A stretch of DNA of 64,000 bases from Aliarcobacter faecis (lineage in GTDB: Bacteria > Campylobacterota > Campylobacteria > Campylobacterales > Arcobacteraceae): the NCBI RefSeq assembly GCF_013201705.1, contig NZ_CP053837.1, forward strand, positions 1,984,001 to 2,048,000. Direction: 5' to 3'. Under the pieces are notes generated by a model. That model was not told the origin of the DNA, searched no databases, and saw only the letters and a list, made by a program, of their open reading frames with translations. This document shows positions 1 to 8,507 of the stretch, piece after piece (positions within the stretch are counted from its first letter, which is position 1; every line of letters begins with the position of its first letter). Made by a program: the position numbers and the translations under genes.

Positions 1-130
1 GTTATATTTAGAATTTAGCTACCAATCTACATGCAATAAAAATAAAAGATGAATAATAGATAATAAAATCTTAAATAATAATGAACAAAAATTTATATAA
101 AATAGATTATCCAAAATAAAAGGAAGAATT
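1..130. other. left-edge non-coding stretch
   Basis: AT-rich sequence with no open frame of useful length on either strand and no RNA-gene signature. It ends in the AGGAAG ribosome binding site (121-126) of the small membrane peptide that follows. The upstream neighbour is outside the window, so any promoter role cannot be judged. Confidence 0.5.
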
Positions 131-283
131 ATGGAAATAGCTATGATATTAATATATGTTATTCTTTTTTCAATATCTTTATTTTTAAGCTTTGCTAGTG
201 TGAAATATTTTATTACTATGTGGAAATTTAAAAATAGAAAAAAAGATGGAAGTGAAGATGATAATTTTAAAAGATTTGATTAG
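131..283 (+). CDS. small single-pass membrane peptide (50 aa), unknown function
   Basis: An ATG preceded by AGGAAG at 121-126 opens a 50-codon frame ending in TAG. Residues about 4-24 are almost entirely I, L, V, F, M, A and S and form one membrane helix. The rest (residues 32-50) is charged, with KNRKKDG followed by acidic residues and a final KRFD. The basic patch just after the helix predicts N-outside, C-inside topology. It stands alone about 100 bases before pyk and has the same strand. I do not recognise the family. Small membrane peptides of this kind often tune larger membrane complexes, but nothing here shows a partner. The good ribosome binding site and clear helix make it more likely real than chance. 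Confidence 0.55.
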   Translation: MEIAMILIYVILFSISLFLSFASVKYFITMWKFKNRKKDGSEDDNFKRFD

Positions 284-346
284 AAATTTATATAATTTAC
301 CATTTTATAAATATTTTATTGTAACTAAATAGAAACTATTATAGGT

Positions 347-352
347 TATAAT
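347..352 (+). promoter_or_regulatory. -10 element of pyk
   Basis: TATAAT about 30 nt before the pyk ATG, within GGTTATAATTACCC. A start near 359 would give a leader of roughly 23 nt holding the TAGGAGA ribosome binding site. Promoters of this group rely on the -10 box with little -35 conservation, which fits what is seen. Confidence 0.55.
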
Positions 353-381
353 TACCCATTTTAAAAAATAGGAGATATTTT

Positions 382-1875
382 ATGAATAAAAAAACAAAAA
401 TTTTAGCAACACTAGGACCAGCTAGTAATAGTTTAGAAATGATAGAAAGATTAATTGATGCTGGTGCAAATATGTTTAGATTAAACTTTTCACATGGAAG
501 CCACGAGTATCATCAAGAGACTTTAAACAATATTCGACAAGCTATGGAAAATAAGAAAACAATTGTAGGAATTTTACAAGATATATCTGGACCAAAAATA
601 AGAGTTGGTGAGTTAAAAGAGCCTTTTTTACTTGAAAGTGGAGATACTATAACTTTTGAAAAAGAGGAGATTATTGGATACAAAAAAGCTCCTAAAGAGT
701 ATGTAGTATCAATAAATTATCCAGATATTTTAGAAAAAATAAAAGTTGATGAGTATATCTATTTATATGATGGAATTATAAGAGCAAGAGTAATAGAAAC
801 AACTCCAAAAGTAAAAGCCCAAATCGAAAATAATGGAATACTATCAAGTAGAAAAGGGGTGAATTTTCCAAATACAGTTATAGATATTGAAGTTATTACA
901 AAAAAAGATGAAGCTGATATTGCTTGGGGAGTAAAAAATAGAGTTGATTATTTTGCTATATCATTTGTTCAAAGTGCTAAAGATATGAGAAAAGCAAGAA
1001 GCCTTTTAGGAGATTACAAAGGTAAATTAATAGCAAAAATAGAGAAATTTGATGCTGTTTCAAATATTGATGAAATAATAGAAACAAGTGATGGAATAAT
1101 GGTTGCAAGGGGAGATTTAGGAATAGAAGTTCCATATTATGATGTTCCAACTATTCAAAAAATGCTAATTAAAAAATCAAATGCAAAAGGAATCCCAGTA
1201 ATTACTGCAACTCAAATGCTTTTATCTATGACACAAAATGAAAGAGCAACAAGAGCTGAAATTTCAGATGTTGCAAATGCTGTTTTAGATGGAACAGATA
1301 TTGTAATGCTTTCAGAGGAGAGTGCAGTTGGTGAAAACCCTACAAATGTTGTTGAAACAATGAACAATATCATAAGCCAAACAGAAAAAATCTATAATCA
1401 TGATAAAAGATATAATTTTACATATTTAGATGAGTTTGATGTAATTCAAGCAACAGTTACAAAACTAGCTGATGACTTAAATGCAGATGGTATTTTATCA
1501 CTTACAAGTAGTGGAAATTCTGCTAGAAAAATGTCAAGATATAGACCAAAAACTCCTCTATTTACTTTTGCACATGAAAAAGAGACTCTTACAAGTTTAA
1601 CAGCTCTTTGGGGAGTTCAACCAATAACAACAGTAAAAGAAGCTCAAGCATCTAAAATGATTCAAAAAATGTTAAGAAGTTTAGAAAAAAGAGAGTTATT
1701 AAATAAAAATGGACTATACATTTGTACAGTTGGTTATCCTGTTGGAATCCCTGGAAGTACAAATACTATAAAAATTTTAACTCCTAGTGAAATAGAGTTT
1801 TATCTAAACTTTAAAGAGAATAGAGAAAAAACAAAACAAGAGAAAAAACAGAAAATAACAGTTATAGATGAATAA
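382..1875 (+). CDS. pyk: pyruvate kinase
   Basis: Converts phosphoenolpyruvate and ADP to pyruvate and ATP in the cytoplasm. At 497 residues it has the usual family length. The N-terminus MNKKTKILATLGPAS and RLNFSHG are typical, DISGPKIRVG lies near residue 70, and the signature IAKIEKFDAV carries Lys219 and Glu221, which serve phosphoryl transfer and divalent metal binding. ARGDLGIEVP and the ITATQMLLSM...RAEISDVANAVLDGTD block complete the barrel active site; the C-terminal regulatory domain is present. A start at 382 is supported by TAGGAGA. Many Campylobacterota run glycolysis only in part, so pyk mainly feeds pyruvate from PEP made by gluconeogenic or C4 metabolism. Monocistronic, ending in a hairpin shared with the gene on the other strand. 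Confidence 0.97.
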   Translation: MNKKTKILATLGPASNSLEMIERLIDAGANMFRLNFSHGSHEYHQETLNNIRQAMENKKTIVGILQDISGPKIRVGELKEPFLLESGDTITFEKEEIIGYKKAPKEYVVSINYPDILEKIKVDEYIYLYDGIIRARVIETTPKVKAQIENNGILSSRKGVNFPNTVIDIEVITKKDEADIAWGVKNRVDYFAISFVQSAKDMRKARSLLGDYKGKLIAKIEKFDAVSNIDEIIETSDGIMVARGDLGIEVPYYDVPTIQKMLIKKSNAKGIPVITATQMLLSMTQNERATRAEISDVANAVLDGTDIVMLSEESAVGENPTNVVETMNNIISQTEKIYNHDKRYNFTYLDEFDVIQATVTKLADDLNADGILSLTSSGNSARKMSRYRPKTPLFTFAHEKETLTSLTALWGVQPITTVKEAQASKMIQKMLRSLEKRELLNKNGLYICTVGYPVGIPGSTNTIKILTPSEIEFYLNFKENREKTKQEKKQKITVIDE

Positions 1876-1876
1876 A

Positions 1877-1898
1877 AGTAGAACTTTATAGTTCTACT
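1877..1898. terminator. bidirectional terminator-like hairpin, pyk / 86-aa gene
   Basis: A perfect 9-bp stem, AGTAGAACT and AGTTCTACT, with loop TTAT, lies between convergent genes. On the plus strand it is followed by AATTCTCTTTTA. Its right arm overlaps the last codons of the minus-strand gene, so the stop codon of that gene sits in the loop and arm. Confidence 0.6.
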
Positions 1899-2146
1899 AA
1901 TTCTCTTTTAAATATCTCTTGATTTAATTTCTTAATTGCAGTTTGGTAAGTTTTCTCTATTTTTTCTTCATCTTCTTTTAAAAGAACTTTTATCTCGTCA
2001 AGAGTTTTTCCTTCTTCAAAAGCTATAAAAGTTTTATACTCTTTTTTTGTAAATTTTCTTTTTAAAATCTCTTGAAGTTCATCTTCAGATTTTAAAAATC
2101 CTACAAGTTTTACTATATGTTTTTTAATTGAATTCTCAAAATTCAT
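1886..2146 (-). CDS. 86-aa protein with sigma region 4-like helix-turn-helix pattern
   Basis: A short soluble, charged protein. Residues about 45-80 (EEGKTLDEIKVLLKEDEEKIEKTYQTAIKKL) follow the spacing of the sigma-70 region 4 helix-turn-helix, where a G-x-T-L-x-E-I helix is followed by a turn and a recognition helix ending in A-x-x-K-L. This is a similarity in pattern only. There is no promoter-recognition region 2, so it is not a sigma factor. It lies 23 bp downstream of surE on the same strand with an AAAAAGGAAATT ribosome binding site, so it is probably the last gene of the dnaE-surE transcript. No known function. It could be a small DNA-binding or anti-sigma-like protein, or simply a helical protein. 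Confidence 0.7.
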   Translation of the reverse strand: MNFENSIKKHIVKLVGFLKSEDELQEILKRKFTKKEYKTFIAFEEGKTLDEIKVLLKEDEEKIEKTYQTAIKKLNQEIFKRELVEL

Positions 2147-2169
2147 AATATGGAATTTCCTTTTTATTT

Positions 2170-2958
2170 TTATTTATTTAACCAATTTTCTAGTTTTGTT
2201 ATATCATCATAAGATGTCATATCAAGATGAACAGGAGTTATAGAAACATATCCATCTTTTACTGCTTCAAAATCGCAAGATCCATCCACACTACTTCTCC
2301 AGCTAAGAGGGTGAAGCCCTATCCAATAGTACTCTTCTCCTCTTGGATTTGTATGTCTTGAAGCATCATTTCCATACTCTCTATATCCAGCTTTTGTAAT
2401 CTTAAATCCCTTACACTCTTTTGCACTAATTGGTGGAATATTAACATTTAAAAACTTTCTTTCATCTAATGGAAATTCCCCTTGAAAAATCTTCTCTACT
2501 AGTGTAACAATAGCTTTACAAGCTAATTCAAAATCCCAATTATATGCAATGTGTCGGCACATATCTTTACAAACTTGAGAAATAGCAATTGCAGGAATTT
2601 TATGTAAAATTGCCTCCATAGCAGCACTGCAAGTTCCACTATATGTAATATCTTCTCCCATATTTGCACCAATATTTATTCCACTTATTACTAAATCTGG
2701 TCTATAACCATTTTTAAATAGATTTCCTAATGATAGATATATACAATCTGTTGGTGTTGCATCATCTATCTTATAAAAATCATCGTCTATACTAATAAGC
2801 CTTAAAGGTCTATCTAAAGTTAGTGAATGCCCACAAGCTGATTTATTTTTCGCTGGGGCTACTACCATAATTTTTGCTATTGGACTAAGAACTTTTATTA
2901 AAGCTTTTAATCCAACTGCATCATATCCATCATCATTTGTTAGAAGAATTTTCAACAT
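2170..2958 (-). CDS. surE: 5'/3'-nucleotidase SurE
   Basis: A metal-dependent phosphatase that dephosphorylates nucleoside 5'- and 3'-monophosphates, and sometimes short polyphosphate. The N-terminus MLKILLTNDDGYDAVGL carries the metal-binding Asp9-Asp10 pair, followed by VVAPAKNKSACGHSLT and SGINIGANMGEDITYSGTCSAAMEA, the further signature segments. The length, 262 residues, is normal. Its start overlaps the 3' end of dnaE by 26 bp, so the two are translationally coupled and cotranscribed. It is followed after 23 bp by the 86-aa gene. SurE is usually linked to stationary-phase survival, which is general family knowledge and not visible here. Confidence 0.95.
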   Translation of the reverse strand: MLKILLTNDDGYDAVGLKALIKVLSPIAKIMVVAPAKNKSACGHSLTLDRPLRLISIDDDFYKIDDATPTDCIYLSLGNLFKNGYRPDLVISGINIGANMGEDITYSGTCSAAMEAILHKIPAIAISQVCKDMCRHIAYNWDFELACKAIVTLVEKIFQGEFPLDERKFLNVNIPPISAKECKGFKITKAGYREYGNDASRHTNPRGEEYYWIGLHPLSWRSSVDGSCDFEAVKDGYVSITPVHLDMTSYDDITKLENWLNK

Positions 2959-5900
2959 CTACTATATATGCTCCTTTTATATTATGTATTAATTTTTCAA
3001 TATCACTATTTACTTTTATTGCACTATCAAGTTCTAAATCTGCTAATTTTGATTTTATTAAAACTTTCAACTCTCTTTTTCCTTGATTATTTACTACTAA
3101 ATCAAATAAATCGTGAATTATAAGCTCATCTTCACTAAAAGGAAGTGCTATAATAAGTGGTGGTTCAACTATCTCTTTTTGTTTTATTTTTACTTTCTCT
3201 TTTTGTGCATCAAAAATAGTCTCTATCTTTAAAACACTCATTCTTGTAAATTGGTCGTTTTTTGAGATTCTAACTTTAATTGCTATTGGTTCATCTAAAT
3301 TAAAACTCTCTTGAAGCTCTTTTAATTTATCTTCAAATAACATAAACTCTATAGTTCCATGATAATCTAAAATTGAAACAATACCAAATTTTGAACCTTT
3401 TTTAGAAATTTTTTCAACTATCTCTTCCACTTTCCCAACTATTAAAATCTGGCTTCCATCAGCAAGTTCATCAATACTCGAACTTAAAGTATAGTTTATC
3501 TTCTCTATTTGCTCTTTATACTCATCAAGAGGGTGTCCTGAAACATAAAATCCTAAACTAGCTTTTTCAAGTTCAAGTAGCTCTTTTTGTGAGTATTCAG
3601 GTAAATTATCAAGCTCTATTTCAATTTTTGTAAGTTCATCACTATCACCAAAAAGTGAACCTGTTGCCATTTTTTTAGCATTTGAAGCTTTTGAAGAACT
3701 ATCCATTATCTTTTCTATTTGGCTTAAAAGTGCATTTCTTGAATACCCAAAACTATCAAAAACTCCCGCTTTCCCCAATGACTCAATAACTCTTTTATTT
3801 ACCTTACTTGCATCAATTCTTGAAATAAAATCTGATAAATCCTTAAAATTATCTTTTCCTCTCGCACTTAATATAGAGTTTATTGCTATATCTCCAGCAC
3901 CTTTAATTGCTCCCATTCCAAACATAACAACCTCTTTGCCATTAATATTTGTAGCTGAAAAAACTAAATCCGATTTATTTATATCTGGTGGGAAAAGTTC
4001 TAAACCTAGCCTTTTTACCTCATCAACATATCTTACAACCTTATCTGTATTATCTTTTTCAAGAGTTAAAAGTGCCGCCATAAATTCAGCTGGATAGTAA
4101 CATTTTAAATAAGAAGTATAAAAAGTAACCAAAGCATAAGCTGCTGAGTGAGACTTATTAAATCCATATCCAGCAAATTTAACAATCAAATCAAAAAGTT
4201 CTTCAGCATAAGCTCTTGTAAATCCTTTTTGCTCTGCACCATCAGCAAACTGCCCTTTTAATCTATCCATCTCCTCTTTAATCTTTTTACCCATAGCTCT
4301 TCGTACTAAGTCTGCCCCACCCAAAGAGAAGCCACCAACACTTTGAACAATTTGCATAACCTGCTCTTGATAAACAATAACTCCATAAGTATTTTCTAAA
4401 ATCGGTTTTAAAACCTCTTCAAGTTCATCGTGAAAATAATCGATCTTTGCTCTTCCATGCTTTCTTTCAATAAAATCATCAAGCATTCCTGATTCCATAG
4501 GTCCTGGTCTATAAAGTGCAAGTACGGCTACAATATCCTCAAAATTTGATGGTTTTAATCTTTTACACAAATCTTGCATACCATCAGACTCTATTTGAAA
4601 TAAACCTAAAGTATCTCCTGTTTGAATTAAATCATAGACACCCTTATCATTTACATCTATTGTTTTAAAATCTATTCTTTTACAATGTCTTTGCTCGATT
4701 AATTTTATAGCTTCATCAATAACTGTAAGAGTTTTTAATCCTAGAAAGTCAAACTTGATTAAATCTACATCTTCAATGTATTTCCCATTATATTGAGTAG
4801 CTAGAGTATCAAGCCCACTTGGTTTAAAAAGTGGTGTTTTATTCCACAATGGTTCATTTGAGATAACAACTCCAGCAGCATGAGTTCCTGCATTTCTATT
4901 TAATCCTTCAAGAGCAAGTGCATATTCCCAAACTCTAGCTGCTAATGGGTCAGCTTCACAAAGCTCTTTTATTTTTGGCTCTTTCTCCCAAGATTTTTTA
5001 AGATCAATTCCTAATTCATCAGGAATTAATTTTGCCATGGCATCAGCTTTTGCATAAGGCATATCAAGAACTCTTGCAACATCTCTAATAACCCCTTTTG
5101 CTAGAAGCTTACCAAAAGTGATAATTTGAGCAACATTGGCTCTTCCATACTGATTTACAACATAGTCAATTATCTCTCCTCTTCTACTTTGGCAAAAGTC
5201 CATATCAATATCGGGCATTGATACCCTTTCAGGATTTAAAAATCTCTCAAAAAGTAATCCATAAGGAATTGGGTCAATATCTGTAATTTTCAAACTATAC
5301 GCAACCAAACTTCCAGCAGCTGAACCTCGTCCTGGACCAACTGGAATTCCCATATCTTTTGCAACTTTCACAAAATCCCAAACTATCAACATATACCCTG
5401 GAAATTTCATACTGTTTATAATCTCTATTTCTAACTCTAATCTAGCTCTATACTCATCATGTTTACTTATAGGAACAAGTTTTAATCTATCTTCAAGTCC
5501 ATTTCTACACTCATATGCAAATAAAACCTTATCATTTTCTAGTGAATATTCATTCTCTGGCTCTGGAATATCTATATTTTTCTCTTTTAGCTTATCTCTT
5601 GTAAATTTAAAGTTTGGAGGAGTGGGGTTTCCTAATTTTATTGTTAAATTACATTTATCTGCTATTTCTTGAGTATTTTCTATGGCTTCAGGAATATCTG
5701 CATAAAGTTTGCTTATTTGCTCTTGTGATTTTAAATAAAATTCGTGAACACTATGTCTTAATCTATTTGGGTCATCATAAAGTTTATTCATAGCAATACA
5801 CATAAAAGCTTCGTGTGCATCAGCATCTTTTTGCTCTAAATAGTGTGTATCATTTGTAGCAACTACTTTTATTCCTGTTTCATTTGAAATTTTTAAAATT

Positions 5901-6496
5901 AAATCATCAACAAAGTGTTGGTCACCAATTCCATGACGCATAATCTCTAAATAAAAATCATCTCCAAAAATCTCTTTATACTCTAAAGCTATTCTCTTTG
6001 CTTCTTCATAACCTTTTGCACCATTTTTTACATTTCTCTCATTTTGAGTATTTAAATGCCAATTTACCTCTCCTTGTAAACAAGCAGCACTACAAACAAG
6101 CCCTGCACTATGCTCTTTTAGAAGTTTTTTATTTATTCTTGGATAATAATAAAATCCATTTATATAAGCTTGTGAACTAAGATACATAAGGTTTTTATAC
6201 CCTATTTCATCCTTTGCATATAGACATAAATGGTATCTTTGTCTATTTGTTTTATCGCCTAACTCTTCACTATTGTGAATATATGCTTCCATTCCAATAA
6301 TTGGTTTTATACCTTCAGTTCTCATAGCATTGTAAAAGTCTATTGCTCCAAACATATTTCCATGATCAGTCATAGCAACACTTGTCATTCCAAACTCTTT
6401 TAGTTTTTTCGCAAGTGGTTTTATCTTATTTGCACCATCAAGAAGTGAATACTCAGTATGTAAATGTAAATGTGTAAATTGTGGTATTTGTGACAT
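2933..6496 (-). CDS. dnaE: DNA polymerase III alpha subunit
   Basis: The catalytic subunit of the replicative polymerase. The 1187 residues give a full-length DnaE1-type enzyme. The N-terminal PHP domain starts FTHLHLHTEYSLLDG. The polymerase core holds the metal-binding motif PDIDMDF with Asp429 and Asp431, preceded by GPGRGSAAGSLVAY. Downstream come the helix-hairpin-helix region, an OB fold (ILIVGKVEEIVEKISKKGSKFGIVSI) and a C-terminal tau-binding tail. The start codon choice is firm because MSQIPQFTHLHLHTEYS matches the family start. First gene of the dnaE-surE-86 aa cluster. No proofreading 3'-5' exonuclease domain is present, as expected for DnaE, which uses a separate DnaQ. Confidence 0.98.
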   Translation of the reverse strand: MSQIPQFTHLHLHTEYSLLDGANKIKPLAKKLKEFGMTSVAMTDHGNMFGAIDFYNAMRTEGIKPIIGMEAYIHNSEELGDKTNRQRYHLCLYAKDEIGYKNLMYLSSQAYINGFYYYPRINKKLLKEHSAGLVCSAACLQGEVNWHLNTQNERNVKNGAKGYEEAKRIALEYKEIFGDDFYLEIMRHGIGDQHFVDDLILKISNETGIKVVATNDTHYLEQKDADAHEAFMCIAMNKLYDDPNRLRHSVHEFYLKSQEQISKLYADIPEAIENTQEIADKCNLTIKLGNPTPPNFKFTRDKLKEKNIDIPEPENEYSLENDKVLFAYECRNGLEDRLKLVPISKHDEYRARLELEIEIINSMKFPGYMLIVWDFVKVAKDMGIPVGPGRGSAAGSLVAYSLKITDIDPIPYGLLFERFLNPERVSMPDIDMDFCQSRRGEIIDYVVNQYGRANVAQIITFGKLLAKGVIRDVARVLDMPYAKADAMAKLIPDELGIDLKKSWEKEPKIKELCEADPLAARVWEYALALEGLNRNAGTHAAGVVISNEPLWNKTPLFKPSGLDTLATQYNGKYIEDVDLIKFDFLGLKTLTVIDEAIKLIEQRHCKRIDFKTIDVNDKGVYDLIQTGDTLGLFQIESDGMQDLCKRLKPSNFEDIVAVLALYRPGPMESGMLDDFIERKHGRAKIDYFHDELEEVLKPILENTYGVIVYQEQVMQIVQSVGGFSLGGADLVRRAMGKKIKEEMDRLKGQFADGAEQKGFTRAYAEELFDLIVKFAGYGFNKSHSAAYALVTFYTSYLKCYYPAEFMAALLTLEKDNTDKVVRYVDEVKRLGLELFPPDINKSDLVFSATNINGKEVVMFGMGAIKGAGDIAINSILSARGKDNFKDLSDFISRIDASKVNKRVIESLGKAGVFDSFGYSRNALLSQIEKIMDSSSKASNAKKMATGSLFGDSDELTKIEIELDNLPEYSQKELLELEKASLGFYVSGHPLDEYKEQIEKINYTLSSSIDELADGSQILIVGKVEEIVEKISKKGSKFGIVSILDYHGTIEFMLFEDKLKELQESFNLDEPIAIKVRISKNDQFTRMSVLKIETIFDAQKEKVKIKQKEIVEPPLIIALPFSEDELIIHDLFDLVVNNQGKRELKVLIKSKLADLELDSAIKVNSDIEKLIHNIKGAYIVDVENSSNK

Positions 6497-6563
6497 ATTA
6501 TATAAATCTTTATTAGTTTTTTTATAGTTTATCTAAAGTTTAATTTGAGTCTAGTTAAGAAAG

Positions 6564-6586
6564 AAAAGACCAAAAACTGGTCTTTT
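6564..6586. terminator. intrinsic terminator after the DJ-1 gene
   Basis: A 9-bp stem AAAAGACCA / TGGTCTTTT with loop AAAAC. On the minus strand it directly follows the DJ-1 stop codon and runs into TTTTCTTTC. On the plus strand it is followed by further Ts. It separates the DJ-1 gene from the dnaE promoter. Confidence 0.75.
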
Positions 6587-7129
6587 TTATACAAGAAGTT
6601 GATTTTTTATTGAAGCGTAAGCATCTTCACCTTTTAGAGTTTTTACAATCTCTAAAACAAATTTTATAGCAGTTCCTGGTCCTTTTGAAGTTATTACATT
6701 TTCATCAATAACAACATCTTTATCTACTTGATAATTACTATCTTTTATTTTTTCTTCAAAACTAGGATAACAAGTATAATTTTTATTTAAAACATCAGCT
6801 TTATATAAAGCATAAGGAGCGGCACAAATAGCAGCTATTTTTTTACTTTTAGCTTTAAACTCTTTCAGAAGTTTTTGAACATTTTCATCTTCAGCCAAAG
6901 TAAAAGCATTTGGAACTCCTCCTGGAAGAACTATCATATCAAAATCAGCACTAGATATTTCAGTTATTTTTTTATCTGTTTCTATCTTAATATTATGAGC
7001 ACCCGTTAAAATTTTATCTTCAACTCCAGCAGTTATTACTTCTATTTCTGCTCGTCTACAAATATCTATTATTGTAATTGCTTCTATCTCTTCAAAACCA
7101 TTTGCAATAGGAACTAAAATTTTTGTCAT
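6587..7129 (-). CDS. DJ-1/PfpI family protein (YajL/ThiJ type)
   Basis: A 180-residue single-domain flavodoxin-like protein of the DJ-1 superfamily. MTKILVPIANGFEEIEAITIID contains the conserved Glu near position 14 that contacts the reactive cysteine, and KIAAICAAPYAL places that cysteine, Cys102, in the nucleophile elbow. The segment VLPGGVPNAF is also typical. YajL-type members protect proteins from oxidative and electrophile damage and are reported to act as chaperones or on glyoxal adducts; which applies here cannot be told from sequence. Monocistronic with its own terminator, starting behind AAAGGAGATTTT. Confidence 0.9.
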   Translation of the reverse strand: MTKILVPIANGFEEIEAITIIDICRRAEIEVITAGVEDKILTGAHNIKIETDKKITEISSADFDMIVLPGGVPNAFTLAEDENVQKLLKEFKAKSKKIAAICAAPYALYKADVLNKNYTCYPSFEEKIKDSNYQVDKDVVIDENVITSKGPGTAIKFVLEIVKTLKGEDAYASIKNQLLV

Positions 7130-7245
7130 AAAATCTCCTTTTTTATCTGTTTTATGGATTATATTAAATTAAGTTTAAAGTTAGTTCAAGGATATGTAAG
7201 TAAGTTTTTTATAAAATCTTAGCAATTTATAAAAGGGGTTTTTCA

Positions 7246-7920
7246 ATGTTTAGAAATATTTCTAAAACTGCTATTTTAACATCTTTAGTTGTTTTAATTC
7301 TTTCAGGTTGTTCATATAAATATAGAAGTGCAAACACTTCTGATGCGACAAGTAATAGCAACTTAAACAAAGAGTACAACAAAGTAAAAGATGCCAGAGA
7401 CCATTTAGATATTGCAGAGGATATGCAAAAATATGTAACAAGCCAAACAACTCTTGAAGCTACAATTGCATCTCTTTCAACTCAATTAATGCAAAATCAA
7501 AAGATTAATACTGATAAACCTGTACTTATTACATCTTTTGTAAGGTTAGACCAGCTAAAAGAGACTTCAGAATTTGGAAGAGTTTTAGGTGAAAGCTTAA
7601 TAAATGAGTTATCAAATAGAGGTTTTAATGTAATTGAATATAGAGGGCAAATGGCTGTTTCTATAAACGATAAAGGTGAATATTTCATCTCTAGAAAACC
7701 TCATGAAATCAAAAGTTCAACTCCAAATACTTATGTAGTTGTTGGTACTTACTCAAGACAAGCTGGAAAAGTTATATTAAATGCAAGAATTATTGATAAT
7801 ATTAGTGGGAAAATAATAACAAGTGCCAGAGCTACATATCTTCATAATTTAGCAAATGATTGTACACTTTTCAAAGATTGTGCACCTGCAAGAACTATAA
7901 ATATAGTTAAAGAGAAATAA
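7246..7920 (+). CDS. FlgO-like outer membrane lipoprotein, first of a tandem pair
   Basis: A 224-residue lipoprotein. The signal peptide ends in the lipobox LILSGC, so Cys22 is the expected lipidated residue. The mature part contains TSFVRLDQLKETSEFGRVLGESLINELSNRGFNVIEYRG and later YVVVGTYSRQAGKVILNARIIDNISGKII, which are the two recognisable blocks of the FlgO domain. FlgO of Vibrio is an outer-membrane protein that stabilises the flagellar basal body. Whether this protein is flagellar is inference. A -10 like TAAAAT (7212-7217) and a strong AAAAGGGG ribosome binding site (7231-7238) precede it. Its stop overlaps the next start by one base. Confidence 0.85.
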   Translation: MFRNISKTAILTSLVVLILSGCSYKYRSANTSDATSNSNLNKEYNKVKDARDHLDIAEDMQKYVTSQTTLEATIASLSTQLMQNQKINTDKPVLITSFVRLDQLKETSEFGRVLGESLINELSNRGFNVIEYRGQMAVSINDKGEYFISRKPHEIKSSTPNTYVVVGTYSRQAGKVILNARIIDNISGKIITSARATYLHNLANDCTLFKDCAPARTINIVKEK

Positions 7921-8507
7921 TGCAAAAACCTTATCTAAGGGTAGTAAAACACATTCTTATTTTACTACTCTTATCTTTTACTTTAAACTCTTGTGCATAC
8001 AAATACCCATTAAATGGCTCAAATAACTTTCATGCTCTAATCTCTACTATGGTTGATGAATCTGGTCAAAAGATAAAAAGATATGTTGGATCTGGAGAAG
8101 TTGTTTTAGTTTCAGATTTTGTAAATCTTGACAAACTACAAAATAGATCTCAATTAGGATTTCTACTTTCAAGTATGCTAAAAGATAAACTTTCATCTTT
8201 AAATATAGTTGTAAAAGAGATAGAGTTAGGAAAAGAGTTTGAACTTGGAAAATCAGGCTTTAATCTTCTCACAAGAGAACAAGAAAAAATCTTATCAAAA
8301 ACAGTTCAATCAAAATATGCAGCAGTTGGAACTTACTCAATTACAAGTAAAACTTTAAATGTTTTCATAAAATTAATTGATGTGAGAACTGGGAATATTT
8401 TAGCTTCATCTTATGAAAGAACAAATATAGATGATGAAATTTTAGGACTTGAAGGTAGTTTAGAGAGAAAAACAACCCCTATTTTAAAACCACATTTAGT
8501 TTTATAA
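7920..8507 (+). CDS. FlgO-like outer membrane lipoprotein, second of a tandem pair
   Basis: A 195-residue paralogue of the gene before it. The signal peptide ends with LNSC, giving lipidated Cys25, followed by AYKYP, close to the SYKY after the first protein's cysteine. VLVSDFVNLDKLQNRSQLGFLLSSMLKDKLSSLNIVVKEIELG and YAAVGTYSITSKTLNVFIKLIDVRTGNILASS reproduce the FlgO domain. The start overlaps the upstream stop (TAATG), so translation is coupled and the pair is likely made in fixed ratio, perhaps as a heteromer. Convergent with recJ, overlapping its 3' end by 6 bp. Confidence 0.85.
   Translation: MQKPYLRVVKHILILLLLSFTLNSCAYKYPLNGSNNFHALISTMVDESGQKIKRYVGSGEVVLVSDFVNLDKLQNRSQLGFLLSSMLKDKLSSLNIVVKEIELGKEFELGKSGFNLLTREQEKILSKTVQSKYAAVGTYSITSKTLNVFIKLIDVRTGNILASSYERTNIDDEILGLEGSLERKTTPILKPHLVL

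Noticed and set aside
5998-6180. 60-aa plus-strand frame inside dnaE
   Set aside because: Antisense shadow of dnaE with low-complexity composition and no ribosome binding site.
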